A DNA stretch of 64,000 bases from assembly GCA_047967505.1 (NCBI GenBank), contig CM106538.1, one strand, 5' to 3'. Source of the stretch: Dipteris shenzhenensis (lineage: Eukaryota; Polypodiophyta; Polypodiopsida; Gleicheniales). Made by a program: the position numbers and the translations under genes. Positions 1 through 12,296 of the stretch are shown in pieces. Under the pieces are notes generated by a model, which was not told where the DNA came from, did no database searches, and saw only the letters and a list, made by a program, of their open reading frames with translations. How positions within the stretch are numbered: the stretch's first letter is position 1; each line of letters starts with the position of its first letter.

Positions 1-993
1 AATCATTTTAGCCTCTTATCTCTCTTTTAGCTCTAGTGGCTGACACATACATGCCGTGAATTGCACAGTGCTTGCTTAACTATAACAAATGGCATGATCA
101 CACATGCACCACACATTTTACAGAGACATATCAAGATGAAAATAGCAGCTCCACCACCAGTCCTAACAAGTGACCATGCTCTCCTACTGATGTTTGAATC
201 CTTCCTTAGACTCGTCTGGGGCCCAAGTGAGTTGCTTCTGCTCTTTTGAGCGGCAACAATGAAGACCCTGAGATGTTGAGAGGAGATACAACTGTCCCAC
301 TTCATAGTCAAGGCATGACCCATCTAGGCCGACCTGACTGTGTGTGGATAGACTGACCAATAGGTGGCAGGCTGACCGGAAGAATGCCGACCTACCACGC
401 GGTCCAACCTGCCTATCATCAGCCAACCAACAGACGTGGCCATATGCCACTCATCAACTGACTTGCATAGGTGCCATATGCCACATCATCTCGTATCGAA
501 GGTATATTTATGTATTAATATAAAATATTGGTGAAAGTTTATCGAGCTATTTTTTAAAGTTTCACAATATTGATAGCATATAGCATATTTAAAGTTTCAC
601 AATATGCTATATGCTATCAATATTGTGAAACTTCAAAAATTTTCACATAAAAGTTTCAAATTCTAGTGAATGTTTCAAACATTTATTTTTTTAACGGCGT
701 ACAAACTTTCCACACCAATATAAACGTTTCGCTTCTTAATGAAACTAACATGAAAAAATCATCCTTGAATGCAATGTGAAATATATTGCCCAAGCCATGG
801 AGACTTTAAAAAAACTCCTTGAGTAATAACCACTAGGATTTCTTTCTCACCCAATCGTTGTAACAACTAGGGTTTAATCTTCAACATAAGTTTCACCTTT
901 TTGCTAGGCAAAGAATGGACGTCTTCATCATCCTCATCTTCTTCCGTCCCTCTCTCCTCTCGCCAAGTTAAAAAGGCTTAAGATAGACTGTAC
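1..993. other. Downstream intron or 3' flank, no exon seen
   Basis: AT-rich sequence beyond the last visible exon. Apart from a perfect hairpin at 557-633 and scattered GTTTCA motifs (640-730), I see no coding signal and no further filamin repeat on either strand. Confidence 0.5.
557..633. repeat. Perfect 33-bp inverted repeat, 11-nt loop
   Basis: Arms 557-589 and 601-633 are exact reverse complements, both starting or ending at AAGTTTCACAATA. The loop 590-600 repeats AAAGTTTCAC, so the 15-bp string beginning AAAGTTTCAC occurs at 556 and again at 591. It is AT-rich and could form a cruciform or hairpin RNA. Confidence 0.9.
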
Positions 994-1320
994 CGGGTAT
1001 GACCTGGATCTTCAAGGCCGAGCCATTGATAAGGGAACCATACGCATCAACTGCAATATCATAGGATCCGGCTGCTGTAATGTTGAAATATGCGAGGTAC
1101 GTGCCCACCGATGGATCATATGGTCTTGCAATCGCACTGCGAGGCCAGGCGATCCCCTCCGGTAATGGAGTTATCGTAAAATTCACTGGTTGCACAAAAT
1201 ATGATACGCCTTCTCCTTGTGAATCTTGTGCTTTCACATACACCTGCAGCCTGTCTCCCGCAGTAGTTGCACTATTGGACGGCTTTATGACGGCTGTACA
1301 GAATCTAGCTTGTACCCACC
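994..1320 (-). CDS. Filamin-repeat exon 10 (last visible)
   Basis: 109 codons. The phase-1 acceptor CGCAG|GGTGG was chosen because an alternative AG at 1347 would put a stop in frame. It starts (G)WVQARFCTAVI, has an A-x-D-x-QG strand, and ends INGSALKIQVIPG. The donor CCCG|GTACAG fits the other exons, so the gene probably continues left of the window. If that donor is not used, the frame ends nine codons later at 967-969. Three sequons. Confidence 0.82.
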
Positions 1321-1575
1321 CTGCGATCGTAGACAAATAATGCTTGTCATCCTAGGGAAATTTAACGTTGTCTGATGTCAGGGAATCAATTTACAAATTA
1401 CTTCCATATAATTTCCTACGTTCAGACACAGTGCAGAGTAGCATTCGCAGACACCGCAGTTAATGACTAAGAGCTTATTTATGCCGCGTTCAGCAAGATA
1501 GAAGTTCAAACCAATACTTTCACGTAGGCCTCTTGGCACGATCGTTGGAAAGCGAAGTTGTTCCTAGATGTCTAC

Positions 1576-1884
1576 CTGCACGAACTTGAGCTCGAAATGG
1601 GTTTCCAGAAAGAGCCAATTGATTGTAGTAGATGAAGACGTTATATTTCCCTTCAACATCCGGCTTGTATGCTGCACGGCAGCCTCCTTCCCTTCGGAAG
1701 CTGAACTTCTCCACTTGTGAGTCGCCGGCTCCCGTTATATTCCAACTAAGAGAGCTGTCACTGATGGGCACAACATTTCCATACGAGTCTCTCATAAACA
1801 CGATTATCTCATTCCAAAAGTTAACCGACGCCAGTGGCGACAAGCCTTCACCAACAACGATGGCGTCGTTGACGGTCGGGACAC
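1576..1884 (-). CDS. Filamin-repeat exon 9
   Basis: 103 codons, phase 1-1; acceptor TAG|GTGT, donor CAG|GTAGAC. It has DSYGN, an inner Y-K-P-D-x-E-G-x-Y-N strand very typical of filamin repeats, and ends GNPFRAQVRAG. One sequon. Intron 8 is only 75 bp. Confidence 0.88.
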
Positions 1885-1959
1885 CTATAAGATGAATTCA
1901 GGATGAAAACAGTAATTCAGAAGGCGTGACAACTCCTCCAAAATGTAGGATGGACGTAC

Positions 1960-2289
1960 CTGGACTATAAGAGAAGGCAAAAGGAGCTCCTGGTATGTCG
2001 TACGAAGAGTTCCCTACGTACAAACTGAAGTTGCCAACCTGCTGCAGTGAGAAGGTAAGAAGCCGGTATTCAGTCCGATTCTTGAAGAGAGGTTTAATGA
2101 GAAGATCAGGAACAGCCACCAGCACAGGAGCATCAGCACGAAGCACTCGAACAGTGAAAGGGTCTGCGTCATAGACAGCATTGCTATACTGATCGCTCTG
2201 CCTGATGATGAACGATGCAAGACCACCCACTCTGAATTGATTTATGCCCTTCTTCCAGATTCCACTTGAGTGCTCGATCGAAATAGGAC
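1960..2289 (-). CDS. Filamin-repeat exon 8
   Basis: 110 codons, phase 1-1; acceptor CAG|GTCC, donor CCAG|GTACGT. It starts (G)PISIEHSSGIW, in which Ser replaces the Cys of the Cys-x3-Trp motif, has DQYSN, and ends GAPFAFSYSPG. Three sequons. Confidence 0.88.
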
Positions 2290-5200
2290 CTGCAACACCA
2301 CCCATCAACGCTTCGTGAAAATCAACCCTTCAAATCCTGAGAGTCCTTCACCATATTTTTATTTTCGTGTATGAACAGATTCAACACAGAGAGACATCAA
2401 AGCGGCGGATCTCTCCCATCACATCTCATTGCAATGGAGTATATTCTAACATCACATATGGAGTGCTTCAACTCCACTATCCTCGCGAGATCTGCATTAA
2501 GTGAGTTTAATGCATGGATTCGACATGCAATCGTGTATTTTAAAGTTGACCGAATCTGAATGAAGCTTACTCTCATCAAAGAGAGCGAGGGAGAGTCTAT
2601 CCGAAGACTAAAAGAAGCTGATAGTACAATGGACTGATGAGTAGAGCCACTAAACAAGCATCAACACCCAGGACAATACAAAATCCATCCATGATCTATA
2701 ACCGTCGGACCCCCAATAAAAGAGAAACTCTTTGAGTGGAAGCCAACGAGAGTGCCAGCCCTAGACGGGGGCATCGATGAGAGAGAGAGAGAGAGAGAAT
2801 AATGCCTATGGAAGAGGGGAAAAAGCCTCTTATCTATCACACCTTTCAAAAGACTACTAATGGAACTTGGAATTGCAAAGCCCATGTGTCACGAGGAGTT
2901 CTATCATGTCCTAGGCATGAGTAATATGAGCTCAAACTACAATCCCACCTAGAGTTGGCACGATGCTCTATGAAACATGTTTGAGATATGTTAGCTTCCT
3001 ATGCTCCTCTCCACGAGATGCACTCGTCGGCAAGATACTGCAATCTCCACGACGTATGGTGTGAAGCAGCAAACTAACATTGGGGTGCATCCGATCTCCT
3101 ACTGATCTGGTGTGCTTGCAATTCAAGGTCTCATTCCTAACATGTTCTCCTATGAAGAAGTTTGTGATCTATTGTCTAGGACTGCATCCTATTGTAGGGC
3201 CTCATGAGTCTAGACATGAGTTAAACCTCTAGTCTAGGTGTTTATGGGTGATGGGTTAAAGGTAGTGATATCTTCCCCAGATCTCAAAATACCTAGGGCA
3301 TCGCATTAGTGTAGCTATAGTCAATGAACACCTTATATATAAGGCAAATATCACTACCTTTTCACCCATAGATACACGATCATCTAAGTCCCAAATGGTT
3401 ACATGGCAGAAATCCTTGATACCTATGTTGTGGGTCTACCCCCCCCATATGGCAAACATAGTAAAGGCGTATATGGAGATAAAGGCCCTCAATAACATGC
3501 CTTGCCATTAGAAGTATCTAGAAATAATACGATACTAAATGGTCAACAACATAACATGCCTTGCAGTTGGAAGCATGAGACTCATGCATGCCAGCATTGC
3601 TACTCAAGGAGGAGAAGAAAAAGAAGAAGTGATTGTGGTAGTTGAGACTAATTTTCACACCCTTTCACAACAAAGTGTTCTATTAACTCAATAAATTCAT
3701 AACAATTATTAACACATTAAAGATGTTCTATTCAACATCCATGTCTGTTGGACAAATGACCTTTACATCTTAAAGAAAACTTATGATTTTTTTCCATAAA
3801 TGGACATTTCCATGATGCCTAGTTCAATCCCAAATTTGAAATCAACATTCATCCTAGTTGTTAGTGCCAAAGAGGGACAAAGGTGATGGTGTAACCATGA
3901 TGTATGAATATTTTTTTATAATGTCTTGGCCTTGTAGTTTGATCATAGTCAAGGGAATTGTCTCATACTTTTTTCCTGAGAGAAGTATTTACTCCTTGGC
4001 ATTCCCTACTTACTATACATCAACCTCTATTTGGCATGGTGTAACCATGACATATATGTTTTTTCCCATGCCAATAAATTTTCCATTACAATTTTACAAA
4101 ATGTAACCATGATGTATAAATGTTTTCCCCCATCATGGTGTAATCGCAATGTATAAATGTTTTCCCCAATGCTAATAACTTTCCATCTTCCAAACTAATT
4201 CGCTGGCAAGCATAAGGTAAGTCAAGAGTCCACAAGAAGCAACAATGTCAAAATATTAAGCGAAAAAGGTGAAATATCCATTATGTCCCTTGCAAAGGGC
4301 ACATACAAGAAAGTTTGGGACACAAGAGCCTCACATGGATGGAAAAGTAATTTAATGGTTAGGAAAGAATGGGTTTGTGTATGGGACACAAGAGCCTCGC
4401 ATGAAAGGAAATGTTCTCACACACCCTAATATTCTGCACCAATGGGCCTTGTAGTGGCATAAAATGTCCTTATGAAAAACCTGGCAGCAACACTCTCCTA
4501 ACCAAACAACAAACTTTAGCCACAACATAAGGAAGAATGTGAAGGGATTCCGTCTTTGGAGAACTATCTTTTCAAACAGCAAGCATGCCAATGCTCACCT
4601 ACTCTCAACGAGATTGAGAATAGGATGCAGTCCAAGGATTTTTAATGAACCCTTGAACTTTCAAATTATTTTCAAGTTGAAAAGAATGATCATGTTATGA
4701 GAGAACTCTTCTGTGAGTTTGATAATGTGTTTTGAGATGACTTGCTTGATGTTGAGTAGAAAGGTAGATCTTAGGATCCATTGCACCTATATTCAAACCC
4801 ATGTACGACTTAGTAAAGTGGGAGAGTATTTTTAGGAAGAATTAAACTCATCAAAGTATTACACATTAGACTTCGTCACTTTGATATGTTTAGGGAGACA
4901 AAATAAACTATGTGTTATACATAGATTATAGAGGTTTAAATAAGGTCACCATTAATAATATTAAGTTTTACATGCTATGCATGGATGAGCTCTTTCGGCG
5001 ACTTCAAGGAGCTTAGCTTTTTCTAAAGATTCATCTTATGTAGACATCATCAAGTTTAGATCAAAGTAGAGAAAGTGTTGAAAAACAACAAACTTGTTAT
5101 AAGCATTGAGTAAACATTTAAGTTTTTAGGTTCAAAGTTAAGCCTTTTGCTTTAAAAAATATTCCAATCACTATCATAATCGTTGCAAGTAGGTGTTGAG

Positions 5201-6773
5201 ATCCTCCTATTAGGATGATGCATATATTGCAGTATTTCATAATTCATAACACTCGGCATCAGCAATCCGACAAGGAAAGAACAAAAGAAGCGTTTTTCAA
5301 ATGTTTTTAAAATCACTAAAAACATAAACTATATCTCCTAAGGGGAGGGACTTGAAACAATGCAATTACATGTATCCCTTGCGACACTTGAGGACAACAC
5401 GCCGCAAAGCCCCTTCTGGCTACTTTGAGAGTGGAAACTTTCAAGATAAAGAGTAGGACTCAAATCGTAGAGAATATGATGAAGAAATTAGAAATGATGC
5501 TTAATTTTTTCTTTATTAGCTTGTGTAGGTATCTCAATCAATGTTTATGGCCACATAAAGATGTGATCTCACCATACTGAAGACAGCGTTAGTGTGTTTT
5601 GTGTGAGGGGTATAGTGTGTTTAACATTTAGAGATATCGAAATGCGAGTATGTGCAACATCCTTACCAATGGGCTAGTTGATGGAATCTAATCTAAGGCC
5701 CTTATTACATCGGCTTTTCTCAATTTCCTCATTTAAAATAGGAATCGAGTGGATAAGACACACTTTCTCCAATCGTGAACCAAGGCCTCCAGAACCCAAG
5801 ATAGAGTGCGGGTTATGAAACATGAACGCTGTCTTATCCTAGTTTAGATTGATTTCATTGGCTATTTCTATCCTCTCCTAGAGCAAAGAAGGTCCATTAG
5901 GTTTAGGATGGGAAATGAATTCTTTTTTACATAAATAAGACCCTATGTGCTAAAGATCATAAGTGCTCTTCCTAATCTCTTCCTAATGCACTTTTTGGGG
6001 ATGCTAGCCGCTTCAACTCTCTATTAGATATGGCCGACAGCTATTGGGCTAGGCAAGCCTCTTCGCTATTTGGAATGTGAGGAACAACATGGCATCGAAA
6101 AGGAATCTTGATCCTAGATCAGTTTTGGATGTAGTCAATGACCGTTGTTTAGAACTTTGCTTGATGATGCAAGGTTGCCCTATATAGGCAAGTAGGAAGA
6201 TCTGTCCAGAATGTGGCTAAGAGTAGACCTAGTCAAAGATTTGGGTTAAAAGGTTTTCTCTTTAGCAAAGCTTTTTCTTTCTTTTTTTATAGTGAGGCCT
6301 TTGTTTGCTCAATGGACTGAATTTTTGGCCTATCCCAGTTGGGCAAGCCTTAGTGACGATGTTGGGGTTGAAAGGAAATTCTACCATTTCACTCAAGCTT
6401 TACTCTCTCTCTCTCTCTCTCTCTCTTTCTTTCCCTAGTCCGGATCTCCATGCCCGTACCACTTGTAATCCTTCCTCCTTCTCTTCTTCTACTACTCATG
6501 TTTTTTGTTGTTGCTTTAGCTGGTGGTTCAGCCAACCTGTTGAGGCCTTATGAATGACAAAAGTCATTCATTTCTTTCACTTGTTTAATTTTTTTCAAGT
6601 ATGTACGTCCAATGGTGGGAAAGCTTCATTGAGAGTAAAATTTGCGCAAATTTTGCTGCAACATGTTTGGCATTCGTCCTATTATGTATGTATACTTATG
6701 CTTTGAACCAACATGCAAAGTTTTGGGCGAGAAGTAGATGATGGAAAGAAAGTGGAAGCAACCTGGTCCATAC
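2290..6773. other. 4.5-kb intron between exons 7 and 8
   Basis: The intron holds an (AG)n run at about 2780-2798, near-tandem copies of a GTGTAACCATGATGTAT-type unit at about 3885-4185, a duplicated GGGACACAAGAGCCTC motif (about 4318 and 4383), a fossil gypsy RT (4650-5170) and a (CT)n run at about 6402-6425. Nothing else is recognisable. Confidence 0.6.
4650..5170 (+). pseudogene. Fossil Ty3/gypsy reverse transcriptase
   Basis: Reading across several frames gives a decayed RT core: a K-L-C-V-I-Y-R/H-L-x-x-x-N-K-V-T-I segment near 4905-4960, followed by M-D-E-L-F-R-R-L-Q-G-A near 4983-5015. These match the conserved gypsy RT block (C-V-D-Y-R-x-L-N, then I-D-E-L-x-D-x-L-x-G-A). Stops and frameshifts are frequent, so it is an old copy, on the strand opposite the host gene. 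Confidence 0.6.
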
Positions 6774-7109
6774 CTTGCTCGTAGCTGAACTTGAAGGGTG
6801 ACGCCGTCATACTTTTGAGCTTGTTGCGCACAGATAACAGATAATACCCGCTTGCATTCAGCGAGAATCTCAGCATCTGTGTCCCCAACGTCTCCGTTGC
6901 CACTTTCTCAATGCTCAGATCTGGAGTTGCTACCACAGATTTGTTTACACTATCATAAACTTCTCCTTGGAATGCGAACGGATTGAACGACAGGTTGGTG
7001 CTCGAAACATCTTGCGTGCAGTATATTAGAAATCTAGCGGTGCTCCCCACTGGAAATGTATGTTTTCCATCTTGCCATTCTCCGCTGCATTCAGGAATAG
7101 TGATCGATC
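6774..7109 (-). CDS. Filamin-repeat exon 7
   Basis: 112 codons, phase 1-1; acceptor CAG|GATC, donor CAAG|GTATGG. It starts (G)SITIPECSGEW, lacks a clear FGN motif, and ends ASPFKFSYEQG. Three sequons. It is followed by a 4.5-kb intron. Confidence 0.87.
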
Positions 7110-7408
7110 CTGCAACTCTCGGGATGATTTGATGTTAAAGAGCACGTTACAAATTGCTGCAAAGATCTGTAAAGCTTCAATGCAGCATCGTTTGGGAAAT
7201 AAATTGCTACAGCTACTGCAACAAACTCCAATGGGAATGCAAGCAGCAAGAGCTACCGTAGCTCACTAAAAGCTTCAAAAGGCCGCTGATCTTCTGTAAA
7301 ACTTTAATGGGAATCATTCGGGAAGCAAATGGCTAGAGTTATTGTAGCAGACTCTAATAGAGATATATTTGTAAACGAATACTTAAAGTTCGATAACGGC
7401 CGGCTTAC

Positions 7409-7753
7409 CTTGTGCACATGTGAATGGAAACGGTGATCCGTATATTTGTTGCCCTTGGCCTTGGACTCTGAGCAGAAAACTGCCCTCCTCCCAGATTTGA
7501 AAGCTCAGTAACTGATTCTTGGTTGGCGTGTCGCCCCATAACTCTATTAACATGATAGGAGTGAAGATCGGTTGAGACTCGCCATCTTTTATCACTTCAG
7601 CGTTGAAGGAAGCAGCGGTGGATGCATTGCTAGAGGGCACCTCATTTCCATATCCGTCCCGCTGTGTTATTACGAACCTTGCAACTTGTCCGGTCTGTAT
7701 ACTGCAAACATTATTTTCCCACTTTCCCGAGCAGTTGCGGATGGATATGGGTC
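7409..7753 (-). CDS. Filamin-repeat exon 6
   Basis: 115 codons, phase 1-1; acceptor CAG|GACC, donor CAAG|GTAAGC. It starts (G)PISIRNCSGKW, has DGYGN, and ends GSPFPFTCAQG. Two sequons. It closely resembles exon 4, consistent with repeat duplication by symmetric exon shuffling. Confidence 0.9.
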
Positions 7754-7847
7754 CTGCATGCGAAGGTGATGCAATACTCTATCAATCTGAATTCCGAGAT
7801 ACTGGGACAAAAAATGCACAAGTTTATTTGGAAAGACGAAAAAATAC

Positions 7848-8162
7848 CAGGATTCACAGTCATGTAGCGTGGATCGCCGAGGGGAATGCCGATCCATCGA
7901 GTCATGATAACGTAAGTGCCCCAAATCTCAGGCATGTAGCTAACGTTGAATTCCCCCGTGTTGTTAGGGACAGCAGTTATGATGGGTTTAATTTGCGTGG
8001 TGCCTCCAAATTTGAAGATTTGCACGTTGAGTGAGCTTACGTGCGAGCCTTTCGGTGTCCCCTTATCGTCGCGGAGTCTCATTAGGTAGTAAGAGAGAGT
8101 GCCTGCCGTGGAGGCCTCTAGCCCTGGCCCTTCAAACGTGCTTAATGAGCTGCTTACTGGAC
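7848..8162 (-). CDS. Filamin-repeat exon 5 (diverged)
   Basis: 105 codons, phase 1-1; acceptor CAG|GTCC, donor CCTG|GTATTT. It starts (G)PVSSSLSTF and lacks the Cys-x3-Trp. DDKG replaces D-x-FGN, and the last strand is GDPRYMTVNPG rather than GSPF. It is the most diverged repeat, but frame and phase are kept. Two sequons. The intron before it is 1,574 bp and the one after it 94 bp. Confidence 0.82.
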
Positions 8163-9736
8163 CTGTTTATAAATGCAGTCAGCCTTATTCAATCGATGGA
8201 AGTCCCCGCCCACCCCCCAACCCGAAAACCCCTTCCTTCTCTGCTCAACAGGTGTTAACCTTCCATTGAACTGTGTAGCTGATAGCTTGAAATTCAAAAA
8301 TTAAGCTATGATATATATCTCCCTTATTCACCTCCGTTATCCTAGAATTCATAGCAAGCCAATGCACCATCTTCCACCGAAAAACACTAGAGCAAGAGAA
8401 AGTAGATTCATGCATAGAATTTAAGCACAATATTCAAAGCTGCAGAAAAAACGGAAAGGAATCCAGAGCACATCCTAGTTTGTAGGAGCTCCTAATACGC
8501 ATAGGAGGATTACCCGAGGCTAGCTATGATCTACTTAGGACACAAGCCATATTGGTTCTTGATGACAAGATGGCAAGGAACAAGGTTCTCGAGCAAACAA
8601 AGAAGCTGAGAGGTATTGAGATATGGATCTCGAAGGAGCTCACCCCAACTCAGCTCAAGATGAAAGCCCCAGAATGAGCCAAAGTGAAGGGACGCTCGCA
8701 AGGAAGATAAATGGGATGTTTACAGAGATGGAAAAGCACTTATCAGAGACTTCAAATTCAAACCCATAAAGCAGGCTGATTACCCCTCCTGCTGGATGAC
8801 ACAAACTATATCTTTGGAGTCCCACTCAATCTAGGGGATTGCTTCTACGATCTGATCAATTTTTTGTGTCATTCTCCCCTCAATAATAACTCGGGAGATG
8901 CAATTTGCATTCCCCAGTGACTCTCGGTCTATAACTGACGTTGGTGTTTTATCTTTTTGGTTGTACTTCGTCTCATAGGCCCGTGAGCCTCCTAAAGACG
9001 GTAATCTATCTATCTATCTATGTATAAAATATCTTTCTATCTGTCTATCTATTCTTTGTAAGCTGGCACTTGCCAATTTGCATTTCCAGTCTTCCTTATT
9101 TGTCGCAGCTCTGTGTTTTCATTTCTGCACAGGTCTTTTCCATGTCCTTGTTATTTCTCTTCTCTATGCTCATCCACACATCTAAGTGCAGAACTGCTTG
9201 GACGATGACTCTGTATGTTGAAGTCCATTACCCCATTTTGTTTTAGTGTTATCCGGATCGTTTACAAAACCCAAGAAGAAGTGTAAGCATATTAAACCTT
9301 ATTGTTGATCTATGATTATGCTAAGCCCTCCAACTGAGAGGCATGGCTTGACTAAAATCATGTAGGGGGGACATGGAGCCTGTAGATGGACTTTGTTGTT
9401 GGTTGTTTTATGCATACTTCAACCACTTCTATCCTTTTAAAACCAATCTATCAAGTAGCTTGTAATCTTGCTCCTTAATCCTACTCACTCTAGCGCTAGG
9501 GACATTGGCGCATGGGCATCATAGACTATTGTTCGATCCTCAGCATTACAGACTGTCATGTGTAAGGGTCTTCACTCTAGTTGCTGTGAAGAGGTCCAAT
9601 GGATTGCTTGCAACATGCAATCGAGCAAATATTTGGAGGGGAAGTACCCCATGTGCACCAGGAATTCAGGGATTGAGGAAAGATGACCTTAGACGTGAGG
9701 GAGAAACAAAAGGAAAACAAAGCAAAAAAGGGTTAC
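8163..9736. other. 1.6-kb intron with possible LINE remnant
   Basis: Around 8500-8950 the plus strand reads like a decayed LINE ORF1 (a K-L-R-G-I-E-I-W-I-S-K-E-L-T-P-T-Q stretch near 8610). It is followed by a (TCTA)n microsatellite at 9004-9056 that may be its tail. The rest has no recognisable content. Confidence 0.35.
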
Positions 9737-10099
9737 CTTCAACAACATTAAAGGTGAAAGGGGATCCATGGATGCTTTGGTTGGCACTCTTAATCTCTAG
9801 TAGGAAAACACCAAGGCTGTTGAATACCAAGAATGTGAGCAGCTGCCCGCATACCAATCCCTGACCATTCTCCTGCAGCAGTTTAAACTCCATTTCTAGC
9901 ACGCGCACATCCTCTGTACGTACCCTATGCACCACCCTTGCCTGGAACACCAACGGTTTCTCCCCTTTGGACACATTCTTGCACACCACGTTCCCAAATA
10001 CATCCTTCTCTGTCACCACAAACTGTGCTAGCGTGCCTTCTTCCACGTTGCTTGTCCCATTTTGCCACTGTCCTGAACAGTTCTTCACAGATACTGGCC
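9737..10099 (-). CDS. Filamin-repeat exon 4
   Basis: 121 codons, phase 1-1; acceptor TAG|GGCC, donor GAAG|GTAACC. It starts (G)PVSVKNCSGQW, has DVFGN, and ends GSPFTFNVVEG. Four sequons. The Cys-x3-Trp and the final strand are the clearest filamin-type signatures in the gene. Confidence 0.9.
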
Positions 10100-10355
10100 C
10101 TACAAAGGAAAAACAATATTCTATAATGTCAGCAGTTGCAGCCAACAGCTTCAACGTAGCTAGATCTATATAGCTAAAAATAGAAAACTAAAACAATGTA
10201 CAAAAACATCAAATGTGCACAAGCACTCCCCTTGAGCAGAAAGGTCGTGGAGTTGTTTCTGCTACTGATGGAGGTGAAACAACTCAACATAGAGCAGTTG
10301 AATACCAGGATCAGGGAGAACTTGCAGCAAATAGTGGTTAGCATTTGTGATTTAC

Positions 10356-10694
10356 CTGGCATGACGGAAAAGGAAAATGGTGACCCAGGCACGGATGATC
10401 CATATACATCTGCGATTGCAAACTGAAACTCCCCCGACAATGTTGGCAGAAAAAGAAATGTCACCACACTACCCTCAAACGATGTTGTTATCCTTGTATT
10501 GTATGGATTCAAAGTTTGGAATTGCAGCTTTTGGTATATACTCACTACAAGGTCCCTTAAATCTTTCTTCACCACTAACACAGAGTTATTGAAGCGGTCC
10601 TTTAATGATAGCATTGCCACAGATTGATCCCCAGCCGTGAAAGTATTGTTATTGTTCAGCCACACAAATTCACAAGCAGTGGGAAGGATGGAAC
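10356..10694 (-). CDS. Filamin-repeat exon 3
   Basis: 113 codons, phase 1-1; acceptor CAG|GTTC, donor CCAG|GTAAA. It starts (G)SILPTACEFVW with the shared Cys-x3-Trp, carries DRFNN where other repeats have D-x-FGN, and ends GSPFSFSVMPG. Two sequons. A 104-bp intron separates it from exon 2. Confidence 0.88.
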
Positions 10695-10798
10695 CTGCAT
10701 GGTCAATAATCAAGCCTTCTGCATATCAGCTTTGCATATGAAGGAAGATTTGAAATATGACATTAAATTGAGGGCACCCTTTCAGATTTTAGAATTAC

Positions 10799-11197
10799 CT
10801 GCAAACACTTTGAAGTAGAATGGTGAACCATTCAAGGATTCCCCCCTCCTTAAAGAAATGCCTGCAAGGTAAAGGTAGTATTCCCCTGCTGCAGTGAGAT
10901 TGAAATAAATGTTCAGAAGCCCGATGTCACTTTGGGGAACTAATCTCACATCAACATTGATCATGTCTGTGGCATTATCTTGCACAGATCCATCCAATTG
11001 CGTTTGTATTTGTGTCACATTTGATGCCTGAATTTGAGTTACATTTGCACTCAAAGAGAGAATCTCTTTGCTGCCGGTCGCCAGACTAACATTGTTTCCA
11101 AAGGAATCCATTTGCAAAACCTTAAACTGAGCTAGAGATCCTGCAGATATTTCTTGTGAAACCCAGGATCCCACACATGCTGAGATGTTCAGTGGAC
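10799..11197 (-). CDS. Filamin-repeat exon 2
   Basis: Longest repeat, 133 codons, phase 1-1, between acceptor CAG|GTCC and donor CAG|GTAATT. It begins (G)PLNISACVGSW, has DSFGN in the middle, and ends GSPFYFKVFAG. Seven sequons, including a duplicated NVTQIQ segment, make it the most glycosylatable repeat. The NVTQIQ duplication accounts for part of the extra length. Confidence 0.88.
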
Positions 11198-11408
11198 CTG
11201 TGCTTGGGAGGCATCAATGGTCTCAGATTCACTCTGACATGTCCTCTGATTAGTGATTTGTGAGTGTGATTAGAGAAGAGGACCCAAAAATCAAGTAAAG
11301 ATCTTTTGAATTACTACCAATCAGAGAGAGTTTGATCCATAATTAACAACTATACAAACAATGACACAATCTGGGAATCCTCAACCCCTAATCATAAAAT
11401 ATTCCATC

Positions 11409-12169
11409 CAGAGTTCCTCATTGGCAGACATTTGATATCACTACGGATCTGCAGAGGTGCTTCTAGAGGAGACTTTGGAAATCCCATCGGAATAGAAAGA
11501 TCACTCTCTTCTTTTGGCTCTCTATCCATGGCGGGATTGCAGTGAACCTTTGGAGATCTAGGTTCGGAGCCGACCCTACTTGCCCTCGTTGCCTCTCTGC
11601 TTCGAAGACTATTCAGTATTGTTTATGGGATTGCAGACAGGCGAGGATGATTTGGATGGGGGTAGCCAGGATTTTTAGTCACTTTGCCCACTCCCCATTC
11701 TTTATGACATGGGGTTCAATGGCTTGGCTTTCTCTTACAGGGCCTCAGGTATTCCATGAGAGACTTGACTTCTCTCGGGCCATTTTGGTTCGATTTCATC
11801 AGATTGAGTCTTGTTCATTGGATGTGGTACCACACCTTCCTTTTACAGCTGTACATGCATCTATGGATACTTCTTGGGAGATTCTAGCGAGCATAGCATC
11901 CTAGCATATCTGGAGAGCCAGATGTACAGAGGCTTTGGAGGGTACTCAGGTTCATCCCTCGCACACTTTGGCTAGTATCTGGACAGACAGACACCGTACA
12001 TACTTTGATGGCCATATGGATGAGTATGCAGGGAGACTCCCATGCAACCTCAGCTAGGAGGGCTTCTTTCTTCAGGGAATGGAAAGATTCTCCTTTCTTC
12101 TCTAAGACTCCTACAGGGTTGAGGTGGCACTTTCAGCCTCAGCCTTGGGTGTTTTCCACCTCACTTTGA
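11409..12169 (+). pseudogene. LINE ORF2 C-terminal fragment with zf-RVT finger
   Basis: Starts inside ORF2 at the V-P-H-W segment and keeps the C-x2-C-x8-H-x4-C zinc finger near 11578-11630. A TAG (tgg to tag) at about 11902 and later changes break the frame. It has no start codon of its own and should be treated as dead. Confidence 0.8.
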
Positions 12170-12265
12170 GGGGGTTTTATTTATCCTCATGATTTCATGA
12201 TGTATTCTGCTTTGAGCTTGCTCTCGTGGGTTTTTTCTCTTACTTAATAAAAGTCTCTTTCTTGG

Positions 12266-12292
<27 letters not shown>
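11409..12292 (+). mobile_element. 5'-truncated L1-type LINE
   Basis: 884 bp covering the end of ORF2 (zf-RVT finger through C terminus) and the 3' UTR, closely matching the 3' ends of the LINEs at 39 and 46 kb. It is flanked by a 10-bp target duplication ATATTCCATC (11399-11408 and 12293-12302). An AATAAA-like signal lies in the conserved CTTACTTAATAAAAGTC end. The tail is (AT)n rather than poly(A). Confidence 0.88.

Positions 12293-12296
<4 letters not shown>

Noticed and set aside
556-633. A microRNA precursor
   Set aside because: The stem is perfect and AT-rich with a duplicated loop, unlike a typical plant miRNA foldback with mismatches; no evidence of processing.
1324-1346. Acceptor AG at 1346-1347 for the last visible exon
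   Set aside because: It would give phase 0 and, after a phase-1 donor, an immediate stop; the AG at 1321-1322 restores the phase-1 pattern.
3885-4185. A CRISPR-like or satellite array
   Set aside because: Units are few, imperfect and unevenly spaced in a plant intron; it is a minor local duplication.
7603-8034. Plus-strand 143-codon frame
   Set aside because: It overlaps two filamin-repeat exons on the minus strand and has no motif; it is a shadow.
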